Source: CAXTTV01 sp964247295 (GTDB lineage Bacteria > Chloroflexota > Ktedonobacteria > Ktedonobacterales > Ktedonobacteraceae). From it: a DNA stretch of 22,445 bases. This document shows positions 22,429-22,445 of the stretch, in pieces. The DNA is taken from the NCBI GenBank assembly GCA_964247295.1, contig CAXTTV010000068.1:1-22445 (forward strand), read 5' to 3'. The position numbers and the translations under genes were made by a program. Each line of letters opens with the position of its first letter. Positions within the stretch are counted from its first letter, which is position 1. The notes beneath the pieces are model-generated. The model saw only the letters and a list, made by a program, of their open reading frames with translations. It was not told the DNA's origin and made no database searches.

Positions 22429-22445
22429 ATGGAAAGCATGAAGAT
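22429..22445 (+). CDS. Possible start of a gene running off the window
   Basis: ATG 22429 follows AAAGGGG (22415-22421) at seven bases and reads Met-Glu-Ser-Met-Lys before the window ends. Nothing can be said of its product. Confidence 0.3.

Overview
The window looks like a chromosomal segment of a Ktedonobacterales-type Chloroflexota. This is an inference from gene content: a giant NB-ARC/TPR/LuxR regulator with an integrase-arm-like N-terminal domain, a sigma-70-like protein of the kind common in that group, two Cys-anchored L,D-transpeptidases and a secreted VWAVG-repeat beta-propeller. No rRNA, tRNA, CRISPR array, transposase or phage gene was seen.

Layout. 1-1579: a promoter, a 31-codon leader ORF and an inverted repeat that buries the ribosome-binding site of an MFS drug-exporter gene; the exporter itself is broken by two in-frame stops and a frameshift. 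1700-2434 (-): secreted glucosaminidase-like muramidase. 2648-7195 (-): a probable operon read from right to left: sigma-like protein, GMC (cholesterol-oxidase-type) oxidoreductase, a degenerate patatin fused to a second domain, and an SRPBCC protein. 7466-10405 (-): 979-residue ATPase/LuxR regulator with a strong divergent promoter. 10787-11938 (+): secreted seven-bladed propeller, closed by a bidirectional terminator. 11995-15661 (-): tandem paralogous lipoprotein L,D-transpeptidases, both 562 residues. 15912-17670: SDR and LysR genes facing away from each other. 17653-18348 (-): DedA membrane protein. 18587-18894: remnant of a YfcE-like metallophosphoesterase. 18921-20435: promoter, 28-codon leader ORF, intrinsic terminator with competing pairings, then an intact MFS transporter. 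20473-20865 (-): YjbQ family. 21000-21416: VOC/bleomycin-resistance-like protein. 21413-22383: two wrecked genes, a LysR C-terminal stub and a quinone oxidoreductase with its middle deleted.

Main point. Both MFS genes sit behind a short leader ORF with a good Shine-Dalgarno and a structure able to block expression. The left one looks like translational attenuation (SD sequestration, leader ending Tyr-Tyr-Pro-Pro-Asp-stop inside the left arm). The right one looks like transcriptional attenuation (promoter, leader, terminator). These are the best candidates for undescribed regulation here. The rest is a cell-envelope and lipid/sterol-like metabolism neighbourhood with several decaying genes.
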